Counted from the first letter of the stretch, positions 26,613 through 36,200 are shown. The stretch is 64,000 nucleotides of DNA from Gastranaerophilus sp944325835 (GCA_963931575.1 OZ007029.1:248001-312000); one strand, 5' to 3'. Notes: generated from the sequence alone by a model not told the origin. A program made the numbers and translations.

Positions 26613-27699
26613 ATGAAACAAAGAAATGTATTAACTAGTGCAGGGGGGGGGGGGGCGCCGCTCAACCGGTAAATCAAGTGAAATCGCAAGTAATTTAGCC
26701 AAATGTAGAACCGGCTCCGCCGGAGGGTTTACTATGGCGGAGATACTATTATCTCTAACAATTATTGGCGTGGTTGCCGCGATAACGTTACCGAGTTTGA
26801 CAGGAAATATTAATGAGCGGACCTGGAATACCCAAAGAAAAGCCCTTTATGCAAGATTTTCACAGGCAATTGCCCTGATGCCGTCTTTGAACGGATATGG
26901 CACGCTAAGAGAAGAAACCGACAGCGCGGGTTCAACATCAATCGAAGATACAGCCGCTGAGACCTTCGTTACTGCAGGACTTTCTAAAGTCTTAAAGATT
27001 AATAATATTTGCGATAGCGAACATTTACATGATTGCGGATTACCTGAAAAAATAACAACTCTTGCAAGTGAAAATATTTCTTTCCCGCTTACGTTATCTC
27101 AATTGAACCCGAAAAATATTGATGCGGTTGTTGATTGGGTTTCTATTGGTGGGACTTTTAATCCGACGTATGAAACGATAGATTCTAAAGCCGCCGGTAT
27201 TGAAACTTCAAATGGTGAAAGTATTGCTGTGTACTACAATCCGACTTGTACAAAATTAGCTTATACTACATATTATATGTCGCAAAATTATATGTGTGCG
27301 AACTTTATTTATGATTTAAACGGAACAAAAGGACCTAATACTTTTGGAAAAGATCTTGGAATTATAACGGCATTCTATCCTACGGATAGTGAAGTCGTTG
27401 CCCCGGATTTAGCTGTGCAAGATGCAGTATCTTCTATTGCTGCAGATGATATTGGTTCTGTATGTAAAAAACAGGACGATAGTTATCGAATGCCTTCTCA
27501 ACTAGAATTAGCTTCCATGTTTACTAATAAAAATATTATAGGAAATATGGATGAAGAACGCTACTGGTCTTCATCATTATCGACTTCAGGTTCGGGAGGT
27601 CGCTATTCTGCCAATCACTGGTATATTAATTATAGTCTTGGAATATTTAATTCCGATACCGATCTGGATAATATGGCTGTCAGGTGTGTGAAACGTTAA
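26613..27699 (+). CDS. Phase-variable prepilin-like adhesin, locus 1 (frame OFF in this sequence)
   Basis: AAGGATAGAATT precedes ATG 26613. After ten codons comes a 13-G tract; in this phase translation stops at TAA 26670 after 19 codons. With 12 or 15 G the start joins the main frame (which is open from 26638), giving a leader of about 38 residues ending CRTGSAGG, a type III prepilin cleavage point (G before FTMAE, Glu at +5), and the hydrophobic helix FTMAEILLSLTIIGVVAA. The mature ~320 residues look like a pseudopilin stalk with a C-terminal domain (YRMPSQLELASMF ... YWSSSLS ... MAVRCVKR) resembling the DUF1566/Lcl-type, lectin-fold adhesin ends. Probably surface exposed via a type IV pilus or type II-like machine. 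Paralogues at 52768 and 55504. Confidence 0.82.
26643..26655 (+). repeat. Poly(G) tract, 13 G (contingency repeat, locus 1)
   Basis: An uninterrupted run of 13 G from the tenth codon of the gene starting at 26613. Distance from ATG to the first base after the tract is 43 nt (1 modulo 3), so the downstream prepilin frame is out of phase; loss of one G or gain of two restores it. Confidence 0.9.
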
Positions 27700-27725
27700 A
27701 AAAAGAGGGGCTTGCCCCTCTTTTT
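27700..27725. terminator. Bidirectional intrinsic terminator
   Basis: GAGGGGC / GCCCCTC hairpin with a TT loop, flanked by A-run and T5. It separates pilin-like locus 1 from the convergent trpS, whose stop codon starts at 27724-27726. Confidence 0.88.
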
Positions 27726-28734
27726 ACTTATACATTCCGATAATTTCTCTTACTTCTCTGACTACTTCCTGAATTTTACCTCTCGCTCTTGCGCTTCCGG
27801 TGTTGATTATTTCACGGACGAGTTCAGGGTGTTCTTCATAGTAACGGCGTTTTTCACGAATAGGTGCAAGGCGTTCGTTAATGACTCTTGCAAGTTCACG
27901 TTTGCATTGTGCGCATCCGCGCTCTGCCGCACGGCATTCTTTATCTGTAAGTGCAATTTCTTCCGGATTGCCGAAAATTTTCCAGTATTTAAATGCGACA
28001 AGACAGTTTTCAGGATTGCCTAAATCATCTTTTCTGACTCTGTTCGTGTCGGTAATTGCTGTCATTATTTTTTTAGTTGTAACTTCTTCCGTATCCGAAA
28101 TCTTTATATCATTGTTAAAGGATTTACCCATTTTATTTCCGTCAAGCCCGCAGATTAGTGAACATTTGTTTAAAAGCGGTTTCGGCTCTTTGAAGAAGTC
28201 GGTTTTGTAAATATTGTTAAATCTTCTTGCAATATCGCGGGTAATTTCAATGTGTGCGACCTGATCAATGCCGACGGGCACGCATTCTGCGTTTAGTGCC
28301 ATAATATCCGCGCTCATAAGGACAGGATAGCCCATGAGTCCGTAACTGATTTGTGAATTTAAACCTTCTTCCCCTTTGCTTCTTAAAATTTTAGCCATAT
28401 CTTTGAGGGTCGGGTCGCGCTCAACCCAGTTCTGAGGTGTAATCATACTCAAATAGATATGTAATTCTGCGATTTCCGGCACGAGTGATTGTACGTAAAT
28501 CGTTGATTTTTCCGGGTCAATGCCGGAAGCCAGCCAGTCGATTACAACATCGTTTACATCCTGTTTTAAATTTTCGGTTTTGTCATATTTTGTAGTAAGG
28601 GCATGCCAATCTGCAACAAAGAAATAGCTTTCATATTTTTCTTGTAATTTTACCCAGTTGTCAATTACACCCAGATAGTGTCCGAGGTGCAATTTGCCGG
28701 TTGATCTCATTCCTGATACTATTCTTTCTCTCAT
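27724..28734 (-). CDS. trpS: Tryptophanyl-tRNA synthetase
   Basis: Class I synthetase that charges tRNA-Trp. The HIGH-type motif is HLGH at residues 16-19 (GKLHLGHYLG) and the KMSKS-type loop is NKMGKSF near residue 200. Length 336 is typical of bacterial TrpRS. AAGGAAG precedes the ATG and a TATACT box lies upstream on the minus strand. It ends in the shared terminator with pilin-like locus 1. Confidence 0.96.
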   Translation of the reverse strand: MRERIVSGMRSTGKLHLGHYLGVIDNWVKLQEKYESYFFVADWHALTTKYDKTENLKQDVNDVVIDWLASGIDPEKSTIYVQSLVPEIAELHIYLSMITPQNWVERDPTLKDMAKILRSKGEEGLNSQISYGLMGYPVLMSADIMALNAECVPVGIDQVAHIEITRDIARRFNNIYKTDFFKEPKPLLNKCSLICGLDGNKMGKSFNNDIKISDTEEVTTKKIMTAITDTNRVRKDDLGNPENCLVAFKYWKIFGNPEEIALTDKECRAAERGCAQCKRELARVINERLAPIREKRRYYEEHPELVREIINTGSARARGKIQEVVREVREIIGMYK

Positions 28735-28793
28735 TATTGGCTTCCTTTCTATACACCTTTAGTATAACAAAAAAATTTTTTTAGACCAAATGT

Positions 28794-28822
28794 TTGCATA
28801 ATATATCAGGTTTTGGTATAAT
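28794..28822 (+). promoter_or_regulatory. Promoter, probable leaderless mRNA (ruvC)
   Basis: TTGCAT (28794-28799), exactly 17 bp, and a perfect TATAAT (28817-28822), followed by only 7 nt before the ATG at 28830. No ribosome site is present. Confidence 0.7.
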
Positions 28823-28829
28823 AAATATT

Positions 28830-29297
28830 ATGAAAATATTAGGTATTGATCCTGGAATGGCAATAGTTGGTTATGGCGTGTTAGAGTATGAAAATGGAAC
28901 CCCTGACCTTCTATCGTCGGGGTCTATACGAACTGACAAAACCTCACGGGAATCAGCCCGATTGTTAGAGATATATAATGATATGGAGCTGATAGTTAAT
29001 AAATTCCAACCGGATGCCGCAGCTATTGAAAAACTTTTTTTCTTTAGAAACCGGACGACCGTAATGCCGGTAGCGCATGCCAGAGGCGTAATATTAACTG
29101 TACTTGAGAAGTTTAATATACCGATATTTGAATACACTCCAATGGAAGTAAAGCAGGTTCTGACAGGGTATGGCAGAGCTGACAAGAAGGAAGTTGAAAA
29201 AATGGTTAAACTCTCACTTTCAACTGACAAATTACCAAAATTAGACGATACGATTGATGCAATTGCGATAGCAATATGTCATACTCGAAATATATAG
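28830..29297 (+). CDS. ruvC: Holliday junction resolvase RuvC
   Basis: 155-residue RNase H-fold endonuclease that cuts Holliday junctions together with RuvAB. Catalytic Asp in ILGIDPG (residue 7), Glu in AAIEKLFF (about 66) and the C-terminal acidic pair in LDDTIDAIAIAICH are present. The start ATG 28830 gives the canonical MKILGIDPG; the frame extends to 28794 but that would begin inside the promoter. No ruvA or ruvB nearby. The next gene begins 9 nt after its stop. Confidence 0.95.
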   Translation: MKILGIDPGMAIVGYGVLEYENGTPDLLSSGSIRTDKTSRESARLLEIYNDMELIVNKFQPDAAAIEKLFFFRNRTTVMPVAHARGVILTVLEKFNIPIFEYTPMEVKQVLTGYGRADKKEVEKMVKLSLSTDKLPKLDDTIDAIAIAICHTRNI

Positions 29298-29306
29298 TGA
29301 GGATGT

Positions 29307-31049
29307 ATGCAGTTTGATGATTTTGAAGATAATCTGAATTTAGCGATAAAATGGTTAACAATAATTTCTTTAATAGCCATTGTTATCTGGTGCATTATCG
29401 CTCTGGCCAAGTTATTTATTCCAAAAGATACAAATTCGGCTAAAAATCGTGCTGCAGAAGAAATGGTAAAAGATAATGAAACAGTTGAAGCCTCAGATGA
29501 GGCTGTTAATGAAATTCTTGATTTAGGCTATACTTCTTCTGCCGAAGACGAACTTAATATGTTTTTAAATGAGGAAGATGCGCAAACCTCCAGCCATGCG
29601 GGCTATACCTTTAAACTTAATGTTAAAGAAATGCCGGATAAATTATATTTTGACAGTATTAAAAATGAGGATTTGCTGCAAAAGAAACGTGAAATTATTA
29701 ACCAGAAGGTCGGCGAGAACTATATTGATAGTGTCCTCTCCTATGGTACTCTGGAACGCTGGAATCCTGAAAGCTTCCCGTTAAAAGTTTATATTCAAAA
29801 ACCGCCAGAAGTTCCGCCTTCTCATATTAACGAAATTTATAATGCTTTTACCAAGTGGGCTGATACGACAAACGGGTTTATAAGCTTTCAATATGTTGAT
29901 TCGCCGGAACAAGCTGACATAATTTGTGATTATCCGCAGGATTTTTACCGTTCTTGCAGTACAGATCAGTCATCGGTTACTTCTAAACAGTATTTTACTT
30001 ATGATGAAAACGGATACATCAAAAAATCTAATATTGATTTAACTTATAAAGATTGTAACGGCGAGATCTATGCCGAAGACCTCGTTTACGCATTTGCACT
30101 CCGGGAAATAGGCCACTCTTTAGGGCTTAGAGGTCATAGCGGAATTTTTAAAAATAAAGTCCTTTATTATCCGGTAGCCAGCAAGAATGAAAGTGTAAGA
30201 CCGGAAATTAATGTCGCTGATATAAATACTCTTAAATTGATTTATTCTGTTTTGCCGGATAAAACCAACACGGAATTTTCCGAAGAACAAAGGAAAAAAC
30301 TTATTAAACCGGAGGAAATCTGGGGTGATACTATTGAACGTTCTGTAACATCTGAAAAGGCCATTCTTTATAATATTGAACGTTCCCCTGATATACCGTC
30401 ATTGCACATTGCTCTTGCAAATTACTATAGCGAGCACGGTCAATACGACGAAGCTCTGGCAGTATATTCAAGAAGTATTGTATTGCTTAATGATGCGGCG
30501 TTTAAAGCACGGGTTTACGTGAAAGTCGGTGATACATACAGTTCCCAGCACCGCTATCTGGAAGCACTTGAGGCTTATAAATTGTCATTAAAATCGTTAA
30601 ATGATAAAAATAATCTTTTTAATGTTTATTTTAATTTGGGATTTATCTATTATCAACAGGCAAAATATAATGACTCCTTAAAAGCCTTCCAAACAGCAAT
30701 ACAATTTGTTGGAAATAAAGAAGCATTTCATAGGCTCTTAATGAATTTGGCTTGTGTCTATATTAAAGTCGGGAATTATGCCGATGCTCAAAAGTGTGCA
30801 GATAAGGCTTACTCAATTCGGGAATCCAAATGCAGCACTTATATAGAAGCATATACGCGTTTCTTAAACGGGGATTATGAAGGAGCAGAAAAATTTGCCG
30901 CTATTTCGGTTGATGAATATAACTCCTTAATGGGTTACGGACTTCTTGCACAAATTTATTACAGGACAGAACAGTATGCCGCATTGAAAAAACTTCAGGC
31001 TCAGGCAAATGAAGCCTTCCCGAATAACCCGCCATTTGAATTTAAATAA
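29307..31049 (+). CDS. Membrane-anchored matrixin-like protein with TPR repeats (zinc motif degenerate)
   Basis: 580 residues behind GAGGATGT. One N-terminal membrane helix (about 16-37), an acidic linker, then a region (about 150-330) like matrixin metallopeptidases: YIQKPPEVPPSHINEIYNAF, FISFQYVDSPEQADIICDYP and a helix AFALREIGHSLGLRGHSG. The expected HExxHxxGxxH reads R266-E-I-G-H270-S-L-G273-L-R-G-H277: the first zinc His is Arg and the third is shifted by one. Catalysis is therefore doubtful. The C-terminal 230 residues are about six TPR-like repeats (YDEALAVYSRSIVL; YLEALEAYKLSL; YNDSLKAFQTAI), a protein-interaction scaffold. Co-directional with ruvC. Confidence 0.75.
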   Translation: MQFDDFEDNLNLAIKWLTIISLIAIVIWCIIALAKLFIPKDTNSAKNRAAEEMVKDNETVEASDEAVNEILDLGYTSSAEDELNMFLNEEDAQTSSHAGYTFKLNVKEMPDKLYFDSIKNEDLLQKKREIINQKVGENYIDSVLSYGTLERWNPESFPLKVYIQKPPEVPPSHINEIYNAFTKWADTTNGFISFQYVDSPEQADIICDYPQDFYRSCSTDQSSVTSKQYFTYDENGYIKKSNIDLTYKDCNGEIYAEDLVYAFALREIGHSLGLRGHSGIFKNKVLYYPVASKNESVRPEINVADINTLKLIYSVLPDKTNTEFSEEQRKKLIKPEEIWGDTIERSVTSEKAILYNIERSPDIPSLHIALANYYSEHGQYDEALAVYSRSIVLLNDAAFKARVYVKVGDTYSSQHRYLEALEAYKLSLKSLNDKNNLFNVYFNLGFIYYQQAKYNDSLKAFQTAIQFVGNKEAFHRLLMNLACVYIKVGNYADAQKCADKAYSIRESKCSTYIEAYTRFLNGDYEGAEKFAAISVDEYNSLMGYGLLAQIYYRTEQYAALKKLQAQANEAFPNNPPFEFK

Positions 31050-31063
31050 GTTAGCAGGTAAAA

Positions 31064-31525
31064 ATGGAGAAAGAAACCTTTAAGCAAATTCTGATTTTAA
31101 GTGCATTATGTGGTGTTGCTCTGGCTCTGTTTGCACTTCTGCCTGTTGTTGTGAAAATATCGGTATTTATCCTTATGACCTGTGTTTCGCTGCCTGTGAT
31201 AATCCTTTTACATAGAGCCGGAACTCTCAAAATCTTTACGGTCACACAAAGTCTATGGATAGGCGCTCTTTGCGGGTTTGTTTCCTATATCGTGTTTTCA
31301 ATCATATATTTGCCGCTTATTTATTTTTTGAGCACTGTTTTTGCAATCGGCTATCTCGGCGGTTTTGTGTTAATGCTTAAACTGAGCACTCCGGGTTTGA
31401 TATTGATGTTTACAATTTTTATCTCAATTGTAAGTGTAATGTTCAACGCGTTTACATCTATGCTATACTTTTATTTAACAAACAGTATCGGAACATTTAA
31501 AGATAATCTAAAAGGGAAAAAATAA
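31064..31525 (+). CDS. Small integral membrane protein, unknown
   Basis: 153 residues with four predicted membrane helices (about 10-50 as two adjacent segments, 63-100, 105-140) and short basic ends (MEKETFKQ...; ...KDNLKGKK). No transporter or enzyme motif seen. It starts 15 nt after the TPR protein and ends 2 nt before mtnA, so it is probably co-transcribed with both. Confidence 0.72.
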   Translation: MEKETFKQILILSALCGVALALFALLPVVVKISVFILMTCVSLPVIILLHRAGTLKIFTVTQSLWIGALCGFVSYIVFSIIYLPLIYFLSTVFAIGYLGGFVLMLKLSTPGLILMFTIFISIVSVMFNAFTSMLYFYLTNSIGTFKDNLKGKK

Positions 31526-31526
31526 A

Positions 31527-32588
31527 ATGACAGAATTTAATTCAAAAATAAAAACAATCGAATGGGTGGATACTTATTCAAAAATGGTTGATCAAACAGT
31601 AATCCCGCATGAATTCAAGTATGTAAATATTACAAGCGGCGAAGAAATGTTTGCGGCAATAAAAACAATGATTGTGCGCGGAGCTCCGGCAATCGGTATT
31701 GCAGGCGCGCACGGCGTAATTTTATTTGCGCAGGAACTGGCTAAAAAAGGCCTTTCCCGTGAAGATTTTGTTGCTGAACTTTTGAAGAAAGCAGATTATA
31801 TGGCGACATCCCGCCCGACAGCGGTAAATTTGATGTGGGCCGTCAAAAAACAAAAAGAAGTTATCCGTGAAAGTCAAAAAGATATTGCCGGAATTATTGA
31901 GGAATTAAAAGCTAATGCGATAAAAATGGAAAATGAGGATATCGCAATTAATAAAAAAATCGGTGATTATGGTGCGGAAGTTGTGCCTAAAGGTGCGACG
32001 ATTTTGACTCATTGTAACGCCGGCGCTTTAGCAACTGTCGGATACGGAACAGCATTAGGTGTTGTGCGTTCTGCGTTTGCAAAAGATAATACAGTTCAGG
32101 TATTTGCAGATGAAACCAGACCGCGTCAGCAAGGGGCAAGAATTACGACATTTGAACTTACAATGGATGGAATTCCGACAACGCTTATAACAGACGGAAT
32201 GTGTTCATATTTTATGAAAAAAGGTATGATTGATATGGTGGTTGTCGGCGCGGACAGAATTGCTGCAAACGGTGATACCGCCAATAAAATAGGAACTTAC
32301 ACCGTTGCAATTGCGGCTAAGTATCATAATATTCCGTTCTATATTGCGGCTCCTTTATCAACAATTGATACCTCAATCGCAAGCGGGGATGAAATAGTTA
32401 TTGAAGAACGCGATAGAGAAGAAGTGACCCATATTAACGGTAAAATTATCTGTGCAAAAGAAGTTAACGTTATTAACCCGGGGTTTGATGTTACACCGCA
32501 CGAATTAATCACAGGTATTATAACTGAAAAAGGAATTTTAAGACCGGATTATAAAAAAGCAATTTCTGATGTATTCAACATTGTATAG
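31527..32588 (+). CDS. mtnA: Methylthioribose-1-phosphate isomerase
   Basis: Converts 5-methylthioribose 1-phosphate to the ribulose form in methionine salvage; same fold as eIF2B. Motifs: IVRGAPAIGIAGAHGV, ATSRPTAVNLMWAV, LTHCNAGALATVGYGTALGV (catalytic Cys), DETRPRQQGARITTFEL and VVVGADRIAANGDTANKIGTY (catalytic Asp). 353 residues is normal. Some members act on deoxyribose or ribose 1-phosphates, so the alternative role in 5'-deoxynucleoside salvage is possible. SpeD at 1823 generates the flux toward methylthioadenosine. No mtnN/mtnK in the window. Confidence 0.93.
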   Translation: MTEFNSKIKTIEWVDTYSKMVDQTVIPHEFKYVNITSGEEMFAAIKTMIVRGAPAIGIAGAHGVILFAQELAKKGLSREDFVAELLKKADYMATSRPTAVNLMWAVKKQKEVIRESQKDIAGIIEELKANAIKMENEDIAINKKIGDYGAEVVPKGATILTHCNAGALATVGYGTALGVVRSAFAKDNTVQVFADETRPRQQGARITTFELTMDGIPTTLITDGMCSYFMKKGMIDMVVVGADRIAANGDTANKIGTYTVAIAAKYHNIPFYIAAPLSTIDTSIASGDEIVIEERDREEVTHINGKIICAKEVNVINPGFDVTPHELITGIITEKGILRPDYKKAISDVFNIV

Positions 32589-32594
32589 TGTTAC

Positions 32595-32623
32595 TTGACA
32601 ATATACAAAATCTGATTTATAAT
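32595..32623 (+). promoter_or_regulatory. Consensus promoter, leaderless higB mRNA
   Basis: Perfect TTGACA (32595-32600), 17 bp, perfect TATAAT (32618-32623), then 6 nt to the ATG at 32630. The gap (AATTAT) holds no ribosome site. The -35 box is just after the mtnA stop codon. A strong promoter for a toxin is consistent with autorepression by HigA. Confidence 0.82.
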
Positions 32624-32629
32624 AATTAT

Positions 32630-32908
32630 ATGATAAAGTCGTTTAAGCACAAAGGGTTGCGCTTATTTTATGAAACAGGCAGTACTAAAGGTATTCAATC
32701 AGCACATGCGAATAAATTAAGATTGATATTGGGTGCTCTTGATACTGCAAAAACAATTGATGTTTTGAATATCCCTGCATTCCGTTTGCATAAACTGAAA
32801 GGTGAGATGCAGAATTTATATTCAATAACAGTTCAGGCTAATTGGCGTGTGACCTTTGAGTTTAAAGATGAAGATGTATATATTGTAGACTATCAGGATT
32901 ACCACTAA
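32630..32908 (+). CDS. higB: HigB-type toxin (RelE/ParE superfamily mRNA interferase)
   Basis: 92 residues matching the killer-protein family: IKSFKHKGLRLFYETGSTKG, ANKLRLILGALDTAK, FRLHKLKGEM, YSITVQANWRVTFEF and the terminal DYQDYH. HigB cleaves mRNA on the ribosome when not bound by HigA. Start ATG 32630 gives the canonical N-terminus; the longer frame back to 32588 crosses the promoter. Encoded 19 nt upstream of higA, the toxin-first order typical of this family. Confidence 0.93.
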   Translation: MIKSFKHKGLRLFYETGSTKGIQSAHANKLRLILGALDTAKTIDVLNIPAFRLHKLKGEMQNLYSITVQANWRVTFEFKDEDVYIVDYQDYH

Positions 32909-32927
32909 AAAAGAAAGGTATAATATT

Positions 32928-33212
32928 ATGTCGATGTTTAACCCGCCGCATCCGGGAGAATTATTAAAGACCGGTTATATTGATGAATTGAATTTATCTA
33001 TAGCAAAAGTAGCATTAATGCTTGGCGTATCACGAAAAACTGTATACGATATAATTAACTGTAAAGCAGCTATAAGCCCTGTAATGGCATTAAAAATTGC
33101 CAAAGCCTTCAACTCTGATGCTGAATTTTGGATGAATTTACAGGTAAAGTATGATTTATTCAATGCCAAACGTACAACCAATCTGGATGATGTACAAATA
33201 CTGTATGGCTAG
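32928..33212 (+). CDS. higA: HigA-type antitoxin
   Basis: 94-residue XRE-family antitoxin (VapI/HigA): PPHPGELLKTGYIDELNLS, KVALMLGVSRKTVYDIINCK (HTH), AISPVMALKIAKAFNSDAEFWMNLQVKYDL. It neutralises HigB and should repress the promoter at 32595. Unlike higB it has an AGAAAGG ribosome site, so the two are likely translated by different initiation modes. Confidence 0.94.
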   Translation: MSMFNPPHPGELLKTGYIDELNLSIAKVALMLGVSRKTVYDIINCKAAISPVMALKIAKAFNSDAEFWMNLQVKYDLFNAKRTTNLDDVQILYG

Positions 33213-33237
33213 TGGGGCAGGTCTTGTATCTGCCCCA
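33213..33237. terminator. Hairpin between higA and the giant gene, possible terminator
   Basis: TGGGGCAG / CTGCCCCA stem of 8 bp with a 9-nt loop, directly after higA. There is no T-run on the plus strand, so termination strength is uncertain. Confidence 0.5.
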
Positions 33238-33241
33238 TAAA

Positions 33242-36200
33242 CTATTTGTTAAAACGATTGCTTACTGCCATTTTTTTGTTGGCAGTTTTTTCAATAATGC
33301 CTTGAGTTCTTTCATTTTCTTTGAATTTTTTCTTTTTCTTTTGATCTTGATTGTTGTTGCTATTATTTTGGTTTGCCCCGGAAGTAGTTAATTGTCCGGC
33401 AAGAGCAGTACCTTGCGCACCGACCTGAACAGCAGCTTGGCCTAATGTAGAAAGATTAGCGCTTATACCTACGACTGAAGCCGCAGCTCCAACAATTGAT
33501 GCAATACCGCCCAAAATGTTGCCGTTTGCAATATCGGCACCGGAACTTACAGCAGCACCTGCTGCTGTTGTATAAGCACCGATGCTTTGAATCAAATCAC
33601 CGGTTGCAGATAATGCAATACCAGCCATCTCTTGTTCCATACCAATAGCCATTGTTCCTTCTAAAATAGCCATTTCTGTATTACCTGCGACCAGTTCAGC
33701 AGCGGCTTCGGCTGTCATTGTTGTACCTTCTGTGGTAGTTGCAGTACCTTCTGCAGTAGTTGCAGCACCGGTTGCCTGAGTCGTGACACCAACAGTTGTT
33801 GTAGCGACACCGGCTGCTTCTGTTGCTGTACCAGCAGCGAATGTTGTAGTTCCGGCTGCGACACCGGCGGTACCGGCAGGTGTTGTCGGAAATGTTAAGA
33901 GTGGTGTGCTGACAGAAATTGTTGTAGTACCGGCAGCTTGTGTTGAAACACCGGCAGTTGTTGTTGCCACACCGGCAGTTTCTGTCGCAACACCTGTTGT
34001 CGTTTCTGCTGCACCGATTGTCATTGTTGCATTACCTATTGTGATTGTAGTGGTACCAACAACTTGTTTGCCTTCTGCAGCAACTATTTGTGCCGCTGTT
34101 GTTGCCATATTTTCTTGTGCGGTAGTAACTATAAATGCACCTGTTGCAGCTTGATTTTTACCAATGGCACTTGTTACTGTTCCGGCCATTGATACTGCTC
34201 CGCCAACAGCTTGAACATATCCTGCATATTCTTTAATTTTTGCGATACGTTCTTGTTTTTCTCTGGCTAAACGTTCTTGTCTTGCAGCTTCGGCTTGAGC
34301 CTGTGCTTCTTTTTGAATGTTTGCCATAACATTGTTGTTAGCACGGATTGCCATTGCGCTTAATTTAGCTTGTTTATTGAATGCTGCAGTTCTAAGTGCC
34401 TGCATACTGGTTCTTATAGATTTTGTTTTGTCTGCTCCGCCGCCATTCATTGAATCAATATCAAATGCTTTAGGGGTAGATCTTTTTGCTGCAACAATTT
34501 GTGGTTGTTGTACAGCTTCATTTGCGGCGGTTTGAGTTTTTTCTTTTCTTGCAGCAGAAGTTTTTTTAGCATTCTGTTTTTGTTTATTCTTTAGAGCAAA
34601 AATTCCACCTTGATTTGAGGAGTTTCCGCTATTATTATTATTTCCATTTTGTGCAGGTGTCGCTTTTGCCTTTGTATTTACAAGAACGCTGCCTGATGCA
34701 AGACTGTCACTTTGCGCAACAAAGCCTACAAAATCAGGTTGTTTATTTTGATCGGATGCATATTCAGTTTTGTCAGCCCCTTCCGGAGCGTCTTGAACCG
34801 TTGGCTCTGAAGCATTCGCCGGTTGGCTGACAGCGCGGGTTTGAACCGGAACTACCGGAGTATTTGCCGGTTCTTGGGTTGTTGGATTGTTTTCTTTTTC
34901 CGGTTCTTCTTTTTTAGGTTGTTCAACTTTTGCAGATTTATCAGGTCTAACTGTTTTTGGTTCCGGTTTTGGTTGTTGAGGTTGTTTTGGCTGTTGTGAG
35001 CCTTGTGAACTTTGTGAGCCGGAGGAACCTTTTTTACTTTCGCGTTTTAGTTGATTGCTTAACGTTTTCATTTTAGTTTGATCTTGACCCAATCCCGCTT
35101 GAATTGCGTTCATTTCTGTCACAATGCCCTGGGTTTCATTTGTTGCGGCATTGATTTCTGCTTTTTTCGTTTCGACTTCGGTTTGAGTTTCTGCGGCTAA
35201 TGCTGTTACTTCTTCTGACAACATATTTGCTTCTTCTCCTTGAGTTTGAGCTTCAGCGGCAGCACTTTCTGCATCCTCAGGAGGAATGGAGGATTGTTGT
35301 GCTTCTTCACCTTCGGTACCTTGTTCTTCTGCTAAAGTTTGTTGTTCCTCAAGGATTTTATCTGTTTCTTCAATTTGTTTACCTGCTTCTTCAATTTCTT
35401 TACTTAGATTAGCTCCTTCTTTCTTTTTAGTTTTAGCTTTCTTTTCTTCTTTTACGCCTTTTTGTTCTAATTTTTTTTCATCTTTTTCAGCGTCTTTGGT
35501 TTCATCTTCAGCATCTTTATCCTGTTCAATTTCAGGATCTCCATCTTCATATTCAACAAGTCGGCCTAATCTTACTTTGAAGTTAGTATATTCCGGAACA
35601 TAAACACCTTCATCTTCATATTCGGTTTCGCCTTCTGTTTCAGGAACAGTTTCATCTTCGCCTTCTTCAACTTCTTCTTCCTCTTCGGCTTTAGCTTCGT
35701 CTTCTGCGAGTTGTTCTTCAACGGCAGCATTTACTTGTGCTTCCATGTCATTAACTTTATTCATGGATTCATCGGTTTTGTCATTGGATTCATTGACACG
35801 GCTTCCTGCGGTAACGCTTGTTGCAAGTGTTGACGCTGCCGTTACGGTAAGAGCCATACCGGAGCCAATCATTTCCATTCCGAGCGCTGTGTCTTCGGTT
35901 CCTTGCTTAATTAAGAATAGCCCGAGCATCATTGCAGCCGGATTCCACCAGTTCATTGCAAGGACTGTACCGATAGCGATTTCTCCTGCTCCGAATGCGG
36001 TTCTTGCAGTGCCGGCAGTTGTTCCGAGGACACCTAAGCCCATGCCTTTTGCTGATTCTTTTGTTGTATATTTTACATCTTTTGAATAACCCTGGTTGGT
36101 GGATTTATCTTGTGTAAAGTCTTCTTTATATTGTTGGAAGATAGTTTTCTTTTCTTCGCCTTCTTGTTCAATCTGTTCTGTGCCGTCAACAATATCCTGA

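Noticed and set aside
32588..32629. Upstream extension of higB
   Set aside because: It would start inside mtnA's stop and translate through the perfect promoter; the family N-terminus begins at 32630.
33783..34154. Plus-strand ORF rich in Val/Ala/Pro (ATPAASVAVPAANVV type)
   Set aside because: Antisense read of the glycine-heptad array of the giant minus-strand protein; repetitive composition keeps the frame open and no ribosome site is present.
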